From: an uncultured Lachnospiraceae bacterium
Lineage (GTDB): Bacteria; Bacillota; Clostridia; Lachnospirales; Lachnospiraceae
Assembly: GCA_947175035.1 (NCBI GenBank)
Contig: CAMWLG010000020.1
Location: 1-49,173, forward strand
Length of the DNA stretch: 49,173 nucleotides
Direction: 5' to 3'
The notes under the pieces were generated by a model. It was given only the letters and a program-made list of their open reading frames with translations. It ran no database searches and was not told the origin of the DNA. Position numbers and translations under genes: made by a program. Below are positions 32,914 to 40,174 of the stretch, one piece after another; position 1 is the first letter of the stretch; the number at the start of each line of letters is the position of its first letter.

Positions 32914-32937
32914 TTAACTTCCCCTGTCAAACTTCAT
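32914..32937 (-). promoter_or_regulatory. micro-ORF leader encoding MKFDRGS (second copy)
   Basis: A seven-codon frame behind GGGAGGTG, ending in TAA, followed six bases later by a frame for MCVCYL. The first peptide is identical to that at 29196..29219 although nearby bases differ (stop TAA versus TAG), which hints at selection on the peptide or the ribosome position. Confidence 0.55.
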
Positions 32938-33020
32938 GACCAACACCTCCCTTCGCTAAAAATCTGCCATCCGTTTATAACACGAGTCAGCTTTCAAAAA
33001 GTTTCATTTCGCTTATCTGT

Positions 33021-33070
33021 GGCGGCCCCTCTGTCGTTCAGAGCCGCCCCTGCCCCCGGCAGTCCGCAGA
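33021..33070 (-). repeat. two-hairpin intergenic element, copy A4 (divergent)
   Basis: Minus strand: hairpin 2 is intact (GGGGCGGCTC - TGAACGACAGAG - GGGCCGCC). Hairpin 1 is replaced by a different GC-rich stem. It lies just after the stop of 33144..34214, about 90 bases upstream of the second MKFDRGS leader. Confidence 0.7.
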
Positions 33071-33143
33071 AGCAAAGGTTTATGCGCCTCTGCGGAATAG
33101 GGTGTAAACTTTCACTAATCTGCCTATTTCCCTTTTTCATCTA

Positions 33144-34214
33144 TCAAGCTGTCAGCCATTTCATGAATCTGTTCAAGTTCTCGCTGATCCAAGAATTGGA
33201 AAGGCTGCTCTGGTTCTGCAGGCTTTCAAAGAATGACTGGAAATTATTATATTTTACATTCTGGAATGTATTAGGCAGTTTCGTCTTTTCCACTTTCTCT
33301 TTCCAGTCAGCATAATCGCTGTCTTTCTTTGTGTCGGAAGAAGCGTTCAGTATCTCCTTTGCAGCTTTTGTGTATAATTCTATGAATTTAGCAGCGTGGC
33401 TCTCCCCACCCTTGCTGTTAATGATACTCTGGTTTAACTCGTTGATCTGGTCATACAGATCGGTGTCATTCGCTTTCAGCCAGCTTTCCATATCCACATA
33501 GCTGCTCGGTGCGCCGGACATCCGCACCTGCCCTTCCTGCACATTGTAAATAACCTTTCCGCTGTCTGAAACGGAACCATTCAGGCCGTATTTCGCAATC
33601 GTCTCCATTGCAGACATGAAATCCGCCGCATGACCTTCATCCAGATAATTTTCTGCCAGATACTTAGCCGCCTCCAAGCCGAAAGCCACCTTATCCAACC
33701 TTTCCTGTTCCGATAATCCCGAAGCATCACCCGGCATAAGGTAATTGGAAATGATGCCCATCGTGGAGCTGATCACTTTGTCATCTGCCCCTGCAAGGCT
33801 GTTGTAAAGCTGTTCATTCGTTTCATAATTCGGAATGACGATCCTGTGCGTATTTTCAAGCTGTGTCACATTCTCTGCCTGGAATGCGGCATCCCTTGCC
33901 GCCTTCGCCGCCGCTTCTTCCTCTGTCATTTCCCTGCCGGACATAAATTTCTTGCCCTCTGCAAGCGCCGCAAGGCCATCACCGGAAAACTGCACGATGA
34001 CGCTGTCTCCATACTGTGCAGAAATCTCATTCATAGCTTTCATGGTTTCTTCTTTTGACATTTTATCCATGACCTTATTTCCATGTTCATCTGTGGTATT
34101 GAACCGATATTTCACTAAGGTGTCTTTCTTCGCCGCCGAATTGGAACCGTAGCTTTTCAACTGCTCCGTCCCAGCATAAAACTGGCTGTAATCCTGATTA
34201 ACATTCATTGACAT
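33144..34214 (-). CDS. unknown 356-residue soluble protein of the LytTR-linked operon
   Basis: A 356-residue protein without signal peptide. The N-terminus MSMNVNQDYSQFYAGTEQLK is Asn/Tyr-rich like its neighbours, then KKDTLVKYRFNTTDEHGNKV, a SAQYGDSVIVQFSGDGLAALA segment and a long helical C-terminal half (EQERLDKVAFGLEAAKYLAE ... NQSIINSKGGESHAAKFIEL). No known fold is obvious to me. The GDSVIVQFSGDGLAAL piece recalls a beta-hairpin plus helix rather than an enzyme. GGGAGG lies eight bases before the ATG. It lies between the DUF6033-like pair and the modular paralogues. Confidence 0.8.
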   Translation of the reverse strand: MSMNVNQDYSQFYAGTEQLKSYGSNSAAKKDTLVKYRFNTTDEHGNKVMDKMSKEETMKAMNEISAQYGDSVIVQFSGDGLAALAEGKKFMSGREMTEEEAAAKAARDAAFQAENVTQLENTHRIVIPNYETNEQLYNSLAGADDKVISSTMGIISNYLMPGDASGLSEQERLDKVAFGLEAAKYLAENYLDEGHAADFMSAMETIAKYGLNGSVSDSGKVIYNVQEGQVRMSGAPSSYVDMESWLKANDTDLYDQINELNQSIINSKGGESHAAKFIELYTKAAKEILNASSDTKKDSDYADWKEKVEKTKLPNTFQNVKYNNFQSFFESLQNQSSLSNSWISENLNRFMKWLTA

Positions 34215-34255
34215 TGCATTATCCTCCCATGCTAAAATTTGAAATCTTTTTCCCG

Positions 34256-34978
34256 TTATGCTTTTAAGTCCATATTCAAGCCCGTAACTGCTGCATTACC
34301 CTTATCAGCTTTGGGAACAGCCGCATTTTCATCATCTCTGTTAATGACTACTATGCCATTCCACTTATTGCCAAACTGCTCCTTGCCTGCTTCGTCCAAT
34401 TTCTCCTGCAATTTTTCCTTTTCTTTCCGGTCTGCCTGCCGCTTTTCTTCAATCTTTACTTTTTCCTGTTTCTTTTCCTCATTCTGCTTGCGAATTTTCT
34501 CTGCATTTTCAGACATTGTTTGTAAATGGGACTTTGCATTTGAATCTTTTGTTGTTATCGCCCAACTGCTAATACCGCCGTCCTTATCAATCGCCCAACC
34601 CTGAGCGTCAACTCTCCAACCACGAGCAGCCTGCATTTGAGTAAATTGTTCGTCACATTCCTGCATAGCTGCAATATTTTTTTCATACTCTGCTTCTAAT
34701 TCCGGGTCACTTGCCATTTTTGCCAAAAACTGCGGAGAGATTGCAACATTTACAGTCGAACTAGAACCGTACTGCATTCCTTTAGTATAATTGGCAGCTA
34801 CAAAGCTGTAATTGCTGTACTTCTTAGAAAGATATGATAATTCGTCTGCCGCCGTTTTTCTTGTGGTGCTGCTTGTTTCCTTTGCCGTGCTGCTTTCAGT
34901 TGTCTTTTTCTTGTTGTCCGCAGTATTCGTGTAGCTGCTTGCATAGCCACTATAATTGTTACTGATTTCCATCGCCAT
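34256..34978 (-). CDS. DUF6033-like protein A
   Basis: A 240-residue protein starting MAMEISNNYSGYASSYTNTA. A Ser/Thr/Lys-rich linker precedes ELSYLSKKYSNYSFVAANY and the core VNVAISPQFLAKMASDPELEAEYEKNI, ending in WAIDKDGGISSWAITTKDS. A long charged helix (KQNEEKKQEKVKIEEKRQAD) forms the tail. From memory this resembles DUF6033 proteins, and its core aligns by eye with 35073..35879. I chose ATG 34978, eight bases after GGAGG; the track upstream runs through hairpin A5 and is not coding. Function unknown. Confidence 0.78.
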   Translation of the reverse strand: MAMEISNNYSGYASSYTNTADNKKKTTESSTAKETSSTTRKTAADELSYLSKKYSNYSFVAANYTKGMQYGSSSTVNVAISPQFLAKMASDPELEAEYEKNIAAMQECDEQFTQMQAARGWRVDAQGWAIDKDGGISSWAITTKDSNAKSHLQTMSENAEKIRKQNEEKKQEKVKIEEKRQADRKEKEKLQEKLDEAGKEQFGNKWNGIVVINRDDENAAVPKADKGNAAVTGLNMDLKA

Positions 34979-35008
34979 ATTTTCGTCCTCCACAATAAAA
35001 TTTTTATT

Positions 35009-35063
35009 GGTGGCCCCTCTGTCATTCAGAGCCGCCCATGCCCCCTTATGATAAGTCCGGGCA
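35009..35063 (-). repeat. two-hairpin intergenic element, copy A5
   Basis: Minus strand: hairpin 1 TGCCC - GGACTTATCATAAG - GGGGCA with an inner CTTAT/ATAAG stem, then hairpin 2 GGGCGGCTC - TGAATGACAGAG - GGGCCACC. It starts 10 bases after the stop of 35073..35879 and ends 30 bases before the start of 34256..34978. Confidence 0.8.
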
Positions 35064-35072
35064 TATCCTGCT

Positions 35073-35879
35073 TTACTCCACAATGCCCGCCGCTTCCATG
35101 ATGTTCTGCTCATATGTATAAGCCGCAGCCGAAACCACCTTTTTGGTTATGCTGGACTTATAATATCTCTCGTCTGCTTCCTGCTCCATCAGCTTGCGTT
35201 TCAGAGCGCTTTCCTCATTCAGACGGGCATATTCCTCTCGTCTTTTCTTCTTTGCTGCCTGTTCCGCTTCGAACTGGCGTTGCTGCTCCTCTGTCGGCCC
35301 GGATATATTACCGCCGCCCCCTGTTACACGATATTTTTCAATTTCTCCATTTTCATCAAGCGAAATCAGCCATGAACATATCCTGCCCGGTCTGACAGAA
35401 GTTGCTGTATATGTGGTAATAAAATTTTCAACATTCGCCATTACCCTCTTGGCCAGTTCGGGATCATTCTTCATCTTTTCCTCTAATTCCGGCGGTACAA
35501 TAATCGACTTCTGCCCTAAAGTAGAATTCCACCGTGACTGTACCTGCGAACTGGTTGCTTCCGGCTCAGCCCCTGTCGGTTTCCAATTTAATACAGATGC
35601 ATCGGTATCATCCTGAAAGAATTTTTCAAGCGGAAAATCATTCCTGTCCCACGCTCCCTGCGATATCGCTGAACCATCCATCACATGGTAGTAGGCTCCG
35701 GGATACCTCGCCTGCCACATATCCTTAAAGCTCATTCCCGACACGCTTTCCTGCCTCGCCATCTTTGCCGCCGCAAGCTCCGCAAAGCCCACGCCATCGC
35801 TCTTGCCCGTCGCCACATTTTTCCGGTACTGCTCTGCCAGATAGTACCCTCCTACTTTACCTGTCAATCCAAAATCCAT
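35073..35879 (-). CDS. DUF6033-like protein B, first effector gene after the kinase
   Basis: A 268-residue soluble protein. The N-terminus MDFGLTGKVGGYYLAEQYRK is followed by SFKDMWQARYPGAYYHVMDG and the core KSIIVPPELEEKMKNDPELA with ICSWLISLDENGEIEKYRVT. This core is similar to SPQFLAKMASDPELE ... WAIDKDGGIS of 34256..34978, so the two are paralogues. The C-terminus is a charged helix rich in Lys and Glu. I chose ATG 35879, eight bases after AGGAG. It overlaps the kinase gene by 23 bases, so kinase and effector are translationally coupled in one operon. Confidence 0.82.
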   Translation of the reverse strand: MDFGLTGKVGGYYLAEQYRKNVATGKSDGVGFAELAAAKMARQESVSGMSFKDMWQARYPGAYYHVMDGSAISQGAWDRNDFPLEKFFQDDTDASVLNWKPTGAEPEATSSQVQSRWNSTLGQKSIIVPPELEEKMKNDPELAKRVMANVENFITTYTATSVRPGRICSWLISLDENGEIEKYRVTGGGGNISGPTEEQQRQFEAEQAAKKKRREEYARLNEESALKRKLMEQEADERYYKSSITKKVVSAAAYTYEQNIMEAAGIVE

Positions 35880-37329
35880 CTTCACTTCTCCTTTCATTTT
35901 TCATCATTACGGACAAAATGAACACTCTGCCCTTTACCTTAAAATCCATTGTTCCCTGATACTTCTCCGCTGTGCTTTTTATGTTGGCAAGCCCTATCCC
36001 ATGATTCTCACGGTCTGCCTTATCCGTTACGGGGAATTCCTCCTGCCGTCTCCGCACCAGCCGCCCGTCAAAGCTGTTCTCCACTTTCAAGAAAAACAGT
36101 TCCCTCTTTTGGAATGAACTGATACGGATAAAGGCTTCTGCATCCGGTTCCCTCGCTTTCAGTTTCCGGCACGCCTCCATTGCGTTATCCAGTGCGTTTC
36201 CTAAGATAATGCCGATATCATAACTTTGTATGAACAGTTTCTCAGGAAAACGCAGCCCTTCCACATCCATCTGCAAATCCGGTACTGTGTGGGTTATCTC
36301 ATGGTATTTCATGTTTAGCAGGGTATCCACGACTGTGTTCCCCGTCTTGAACCGGAATTCCAGTCTGTCCATAGTCCGATTAAGTTCTTCCAGATAGGCT
36401 TGCAGTTCTTCCTCCTTTCCGGCCGCAAGCTGCATGATGAGAGAAAGCGTATTCTTCATGTCGTGTTTCATCCCCCGTATCCCGGAATAGACACGCTCCA
36501 TCTCCCCCATATGCTCCTGTAAGCTGCTGACCTGTTTTTCTAAAATAATCCGGCTGCTCTTTTCCCTGTTCCAACAGATCATGTCCTGAAAGAGCTTTAC
36601 CCCGGACACAATGGAGAACAGCAACAGCAGCAGGATAACAGGCACTATGATTATCAGTGACGGGTATCTGTCATACAGCAGTTCCGGTACACCGTTCTCC
36701 GCCGTATCTATGGTAATACGCAGCAGCGTACATACCATCAGACCTGCAAGCCCTGGTGTTAAAATAAATAACAGTTCCGGCCTGTGTATCGCATACTCTT
36801 TTTCTCGGTAATCCTTTACAATCTTTCTCATGGTAAAATACAGCAATACCGCCCCGATTACATACAACAAAATCTGGTTACCTATAAGAGTAATGTTTAC
36901 AACTATGTCGTAGCATTCCAGGGATGGCATATATCCTTTTTCCCAGCACCAGTTCCATAGAGAAAACAGATTATTGCCTAATTCAAAAAACATATGTGCA
37001 ATGAAAAAACTTATTTCGCTTGCCGCCATAAAGGTAACTACAAGAAATAAGGTTATCTTCCCTATTGCCCTATATAAAATCATTGCAATCGCAAATATAA
37101 AACACAAGACCACTGCCAGTCTTGCAAAAGTGCCGGGGCTTCCATAACCCTTTGGCAGGAAGATTCCCACGCCCAGCCGAAGAACCCCATACAGCACTGC
37201 GGCTGCCAGCCCATTTATCCGCCGGTTCCGCAGTCTTCCTTCCAGAAAGTTTCCAAAGAAATACTGCAGGCAGTATCCCTGAAACATGACCGAAAAAATT
37301 TCCAACAGCCCGCTTGCCACTTCATACAC
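35857..37329 (-). CDS. AgrC-like sensor histidine kinase
   Basis: A 490-residue membrane kinase with about six N-terminal transmembrane segments (for example FSVMFQGYCLQYFFGNFL and LLFILTPGLAGLMVCTLL). A cytoplasmic DHp helix follows with IRGMKHDMKNTLSLIMQLAA (phospho-His) and then a GHKL ATPase with N-box LGNALDNAMEACRKLKA and G-box HGIGLANIKSTAEKYQG. This is the AgrC/HATPase_c_5 type that usually senses peptides. No AgrB-type peptide processor is near. It overlaps the response regulator by eight bases. I chose the GTG at 37329 behind GGAGGGG; ATG 37344 is possible but has no Shine-Dalgarno. Confidence 0.9.
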   Translation of the reverse strand: MYEVASGLLEIFSVMFQGYCLQYFFGNFLEGRLRNRRINGLAAAVLYGVLRLGVGIFLPKGYGSPGTFARLAVVLCFIFAIAMILYRAIGKITLFLVVTFMAASEISFFIAHMFFELGNNLFSLWNWCWEKGYMPSLECYDIVVNITLIGNQILLYVIGAVLLYFTMRKIVKDYREKEYAIHRPELLFILTPGLAGLMVCTLLRITIDTAENGVPELLYDRYPSLIIIVPVILLLLLFSIVSGVKLFQDMICWNREKSSRIILEKQVSSLQEHMGEMERVYSGIRGMKHDMKNTLSLIMQLAAGKEEELQAYLEELNRTMDRLEFRFKTGNTVVDTLLNMKYHEITHTVPDLQMDVEGLRFPEKLFIQSYDIGIILGNALDNAMEACRKLKAREPDAEAFIRISSFQKRELFFLKVENSFDGRLVRRRQEEFPVTDKADRENHGIGLANIKSTAEKYQGTMDFKVKGRVFILSVMMKNERRSEDGFWIDR

Positions 37330-38038
37330 AGGACACCCCTCCATTCTGCAAATACCACATATATGCCTTTACAAACTCATTGTGCTTCTTCCTTGTCAGA
37401 TAGACCTTGCCACCGTTAGAAAGGAAGATGCTGTCATTGTCATACCTCACTATGTGTACCATGTTTACCAGATACCCCCTGTGGCAGCGGTAAAATCCGT
37501 CCCCAAGCTGCACTTCCAGTTCATCCATTGTGGCATATGCTTCTATGATCTCCTCCATATCCGTGGTATGGATTTCCACCTTCTTTCCCCTGCTTTCAAT
37601 ATAGAGGATGCTGCTTAAGTTAAGCGTGTACCCTTGGTTCTTCGTCCGAATGAATATCTGCTGTTCCTTCTGCCCCTTGCGTTTTCCGGCTTCCTCCGCC
37701 GCCCTGCCAAGCACCTCCATGAACTTCTTTTCCTCAATCGGCTTTAACAGATAATGAAACGCCGACACGTCAAAGGCTTCAAACACATATTCCTTAATGC
37801 CCGTAATAAAGACCAGTACCGCATCCACATTCCGCTGCCGCAGGTTCCTTGCCGCCTCAATGCCGCCCATGCCTTTCATCTGTATGTCAAGGAAGATAAT
37901 GTCAAACTCCTTCCCTGCCGCAAGCAGCTCCTCCCCTATGGCAAAATCACTTATATTAAAATCCGGCTTCAGCTTCTTTATAAAGCCATGTATCTGCTGC
38001 CGGATGATTTCTTCATCATCAACTACTGCTATATTCAA
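37322..38038 (-). CDS. LytTR-family response regulator
   Basis: A 238-residue AgrA/LytR-type regulator. The receiver domain has acidic pocket VVDDEE at residues 5-10, the phosphoacceptor Asp in IIFLDIQMKGMGG (about 51), a Thr in VFITGIKEY and a Lys in YLLKPIEEK. The LytTR DNA-binding domain spans about 130-232 (YTLNLSSILYIESRGKKVEI ... GDGFYRCHRGYLVNMVHIVR). The start is TTG 38038, seven bases after GAGGTG. It heads the operon with the kinase and unknown genes, and two 9-bp repeats at 38113..38142 are the likely binding site. Confidence 0.93.
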   Translation of the reverse strand: MNIAVVDDEEIIRQQIHGFIKKLKPDFNISDFAIGEELLAAGKEFDIIFLDIQMKGMGGIEAARNLRQRNVDAVLVFITGIKEYVFEAFDVSAFHYLLKPIEEKKFMEVLGRAAEEAGKRKGQKEQQIFIRTKNQGYTLNLSSILYIESRGKKVEIHTTDMEEIIEAYATMDELEVQLGDGFYRCHRGYLVNMVHIVRYDNDSIFLSNGGKVYLTRKKHNEFVKAYMWYLQNGGVSCV

Positions 38039-38112
38039 AATCTATCACCTCGAATCTTATTATGTTCCGTTATATATTTTATCGGCAGATTGTTTATTAT
38101 TTTGGGATGCAG

Positions 38113-38142
38113 GGAACGAAAGGCATACGAAATGGAACGAAA
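38113..38142 (-). promoter_or_regulatory. direct repeats, probable LytTR binding site
   Basis: Minus strand TTTCGTTCC occurs at 38134..38142 and again at 38113..38121, start to start exactly 21 bp (two helical turns), with core CGTT. LytTR regulators bind 9-bp direct repeats with this spacing. The site is about 75 to 105 bases upstream of the regulator start, with TAAAAT and TATAAC -10-like sequences about 30 bases downstream. Confidence 0.6.
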
Positions 38143-38275
38143 AGCATCTGCCAAATGAAAAAAATCAAAATCAGGTCTAAAGTTTTTCACCTTCCGTCCG
38201 ATAAGGTCACTCGCATATTACCTCTAAGTTCCCAACTATCCAAGTGATTTCCGTTATCAAGCCGCCCGAATTTCC

Positions 38276-38324
38276 TATAAAAATGGAATACCGCCGCATA
38301 TGGTGGTGAGCCATATGTGGCGGT
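38276..38324 (-). terminator. terminator downstream of the riboflavin kinase-wHTH gene
   Basis: On the minus strand ACCGCCACATATGG pairs with CCATATGCGGCGGT (14 bases with one wobble) around a seven-base loop, followed by ATTCCATTTTTAT. The rest of 38044..38427 holds only the LytTR repeats and no convincing gene. Confidence 0.75.
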
Positions 38325-38427
38325 CTTTGTATGGTTAATAGCCTCTTTTTCCAGCGTTGCCACGTTTATTTCATCATGAGTATTGTAACTCCGTTTCCGA
38401 AACACCTCTGCACTTCCTTAATTCTAT

Positions 38428-39132
38428 CTAATTTCCTTGTCCTGCATTAAATTTATAGCCAAATCCAATGACTGTCTTAATAAAATCATGTTCTCTTGAA
38501 TAGTCTTTAAGCCTTTTCCTTATTTGGAAAATCGTGTTTTCCACAGCATGACAGCACCCGTTTGAAGGTTCATGCCAGACAGCTTCATAAATCTGTTCTT
38601 TTGTATAGGCAATATCCGGGTCAGAATACAGCATATACAAAATATCAAATTCCTTGGCCGACAGATAAACTTCATGATCACCAATTATAACCTGACGTTT
38701 TGCAGCATTCATATACAATCGTGAAATGGTCTGCTCTATGCCAAAAAAATTTCGTGCTGCAATACAGTCCATCCGTATCTGTTCCAACAGCAGGGAAAAG
38801 TTCTCAAACTTCTTCTGGGATCGCAACTTGCTAAAAAGCTGTATCCTTATGCTTTTCCCATAGATTTCCTCGTTAAAATTTAAAATATGTGTCTCAACAG
38901 ATATTTCCTTGTCATTGTCAACAGTTGGTCTTGTTCCAATATTCGTGATACCATAATACGTCTGACCGTCCAGCAAAATCTCCGTAATATATACGCCGGA
39001 TGGTGGCAGGGTACTTTCATCTGATACTTCCATATTAGCAGTTGGCATACCGACCAATTTCCCAATCCCCCGTCCATGTATCACTTTGCCTGAAAGGGTA
39101 TGTAAAGGTTTCCGCTCTGTAATCTGTCCCAT
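38428..39132 (-). CDS. riboflavin kinase fused to a PhoB-type DNA-binding domain
   Basis: A 234-residue two-domain protein. Residues about 10-130 form an ATP-type riboflavin kinase domain (RibF C-terminal type): GKVIHGRGIGKLVGMPTANM, PSGVYITEILLDGQTYYGITNIGTRPT with the conserved PTAN and GTRPTV motifs, and VETHILNFNEEIYGKSIRIQ then KLRSQKKFENF. Residues about 145-232 form an OmpR/PhoB winged helix: QVIIGDHEVYLSAKEFDILY, AYTKEQIYEAVWHE and TIFQIRKRLKD ... IKTVIGFGYKF. There is no receiver domain and no FAD synthetase domain. It lies nine bases after ribU under the FMN riboswitch. A flavin-responsive repressor or activator that also makes FMN is the obvious inference. AGGAG lies five bases before the ATG. 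Confidence 0.9.
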   Translation of the reverse strand: MGQITERKPLHTLSGKVIHGRGIGKLVGMPTANMEVSDESTLPPSGVYITEILLDGQTYYGITNIGTRPTVDNDKEISVETHILNFNEEIYGKSIRIQLFSKLRSQKKFENFSLLLEQIRMDCIAARNFFGIEQTISRLYMNAAKRQVIIGDHEVYLSAKEFDILYMLYSDPDIAYTKEQIYEAVWHEPSNGCCHAVENTIFQIRKRLKDYSREHDFIKTVIGFGYKFNAGQGN

Positions 39133-39141
39133 AGTAACTCC

Positions 39142-39786
39142 TCATATGATTCCGTTAAACGATAATATCAGCAGAATGCAGGTAATCACGATAACCCCCG
39201 AAAACAGCCATAAGCCAATTGGCTTCCTGCTCTGCATATTTTGAGAATCTGAAATATACCCTGCTTTGCGTAACGCCGTTGTCACTGGTTTATAAAGCAG
39301 GAATGTAAACCCTGCGTTCAGTCCGGCCTTTAACAGATTAAATGGGAGGAATGCGGGAACCAGCAGCTTTGCTACAGCTTCACGGGGATATCCCATATAA
39401 ATTGGTGTTATCAGATAATTCCATAACAGCATTACCAATACCATCATCAGACTGCCCGTTACCAATCCTATAACAGCGCCGGACAATGTCCTTTTCTTTT
39501 TATAAATAACAGAAGCAGTACAGGCAAAAGAACACGTTGATATAATGTTCATGATACACCCCAAAACTCCGTTTTCGCTGATTGTCACCATTTCAATCAA
39601 TGACACAACCACAGATACAATAAAGGAAGTCATCGGCCCCCATATCAAACCACCCAGCGTGATAATAATATCTTTGGGATCATATTTCAAAAATAACACA
39701 ACGGGAATCCGTCCGATCACCACCACTACATAGGCTATTGCGCAAAGCATGGCGGTAGTGGTTATCTTTTTTGTCTTGCTGTCCAT
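39142..39786 (-). CDS. ribU: riboflavin ECF transporter S component
   Basis: A 214-residue membrane protein with about six transmembrane segments (TTTAMLCAIAYVVVVIGRIP, FIVSVVVSLIEMVTISENGV, LVTGSLMMVLVMLLWNYLIT). The LGGLIWGPMTSFIVSVV and NYLITPIYMGYPREAV segments are RibU hallmarks. It captures riboflavin for import with a shared ECF energising module encoded elsewhere. It is controlled by the FMN riboswitch immediately upstream, which supports the substrate. I chose ATG 39786, nine bases after AGGAGG. Confidence 0.93.
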   Translation of the reverse strand: MDSKTKKITTTAMLCAIAYVVVVIGRIPVVLFLKYDPKDIIITLGGLIWGPMTSFIVSVVVSLIEMVTISENGVLGCIMNIISTCSFACTASVIYKKKRTLSGAVIGLVTGSLMMVLVMLLWNYLITPIYMGYPREAVAKLLVPAFLPFNLLKAGLNAGFTFLLYKPVTTALRKAGYISDSQNMQSRKPIGLWLFSGVIVITCILLILSFNGII

Positions 39787-39803
39787 ATACAATTTCCTCC
39801 TGA

Positions 39804-39844
39804 AAATAAAAATTAGCACCTGAATTTATATATCATTCAGGTGC
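39804..39844 (-). terminator. riboswitch-linked terminator hairpin before ribU
   Basis: On the minus strand GCACCTGAAT pairs perfectly with ATTCAGGTGC (10 bp) and TAATTTTTATTTT follows, ending at the ribU Shine-Dalgarno. A second hairpin (ATGCGGTATG with CATACTGCCGCAT, 39864..39898) lies between it and the aptamer and may be part of the switch. Confidence 0.65.
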
Positions 39845-39908
39845 CGGGAATTCAAAACAACATCATGCGGCAGTATGAGAATAGCAGCATACCGCATAAT
39901 GTAATTTC

Positions 39909-40040
39909 ATCTTCTTCTATCCAGACTATACTGTTGGTTTTGGAATCGCACCAAATCCTGACTTGAACCTCTGCCAAGTCCTGCGCTTTCACGCTCGCGG
40001 ACTTTACCGCCAATCGGGAATCTCACCCTGCCCTGAAGAT
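39909..40040 (-). ncRNA. FMN riboswitch (RFN element)
   Basis: The minus strand contains the classical RFN core in order: ATCTTCAGGGCAGGGTGAGA, TTCCCGATTGGCGGTAA, AGTCCGCGAGC, GGACTTGGCAGAGG, GTCAGGATTTGGTGCGATT, CCAAAACCAACAGTATAGTC and TGGATAGAAGAAGAT closing with the 5' ATCTTC. It binds FMN and lowers expression of the downstream ribU and kinase-wHTH genes. A promoter lies about 25 bases upstream. Confidence 0.97.
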
Positions 40041-40065
40041 ATATCGCTATTCAGTTGTTTTGGTA

Positions 40066-40094
40066 ATCATACCGCTTAAATTTCCTATTTGCAA
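40066..40094 (-). promoter_or_regulatory. promoter of the FMN riboswitch operon
   Basis: Minus strand -35 TTGCAA (40089..40094) and -10 TATGAT (40066..40071) with a 17-base spacer. The aptamer begins about 25 bases downstream. Confidence 0.75.
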
Positions 40095-40174
40095 TACTGC
40101 GGAAAGATTTCGGAAGAATTTCGGAAATGGGCTTTCTGAGGTTTACACAACTTTGTCTATCAGAAATTAAGATA

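Noticed and set aside
38187..38405. A 72-residue minus-strand frame
   Set aside because: It runs through a strong terminator hairpin, lacks a good ribosome binding site and has no recognisable pattern.
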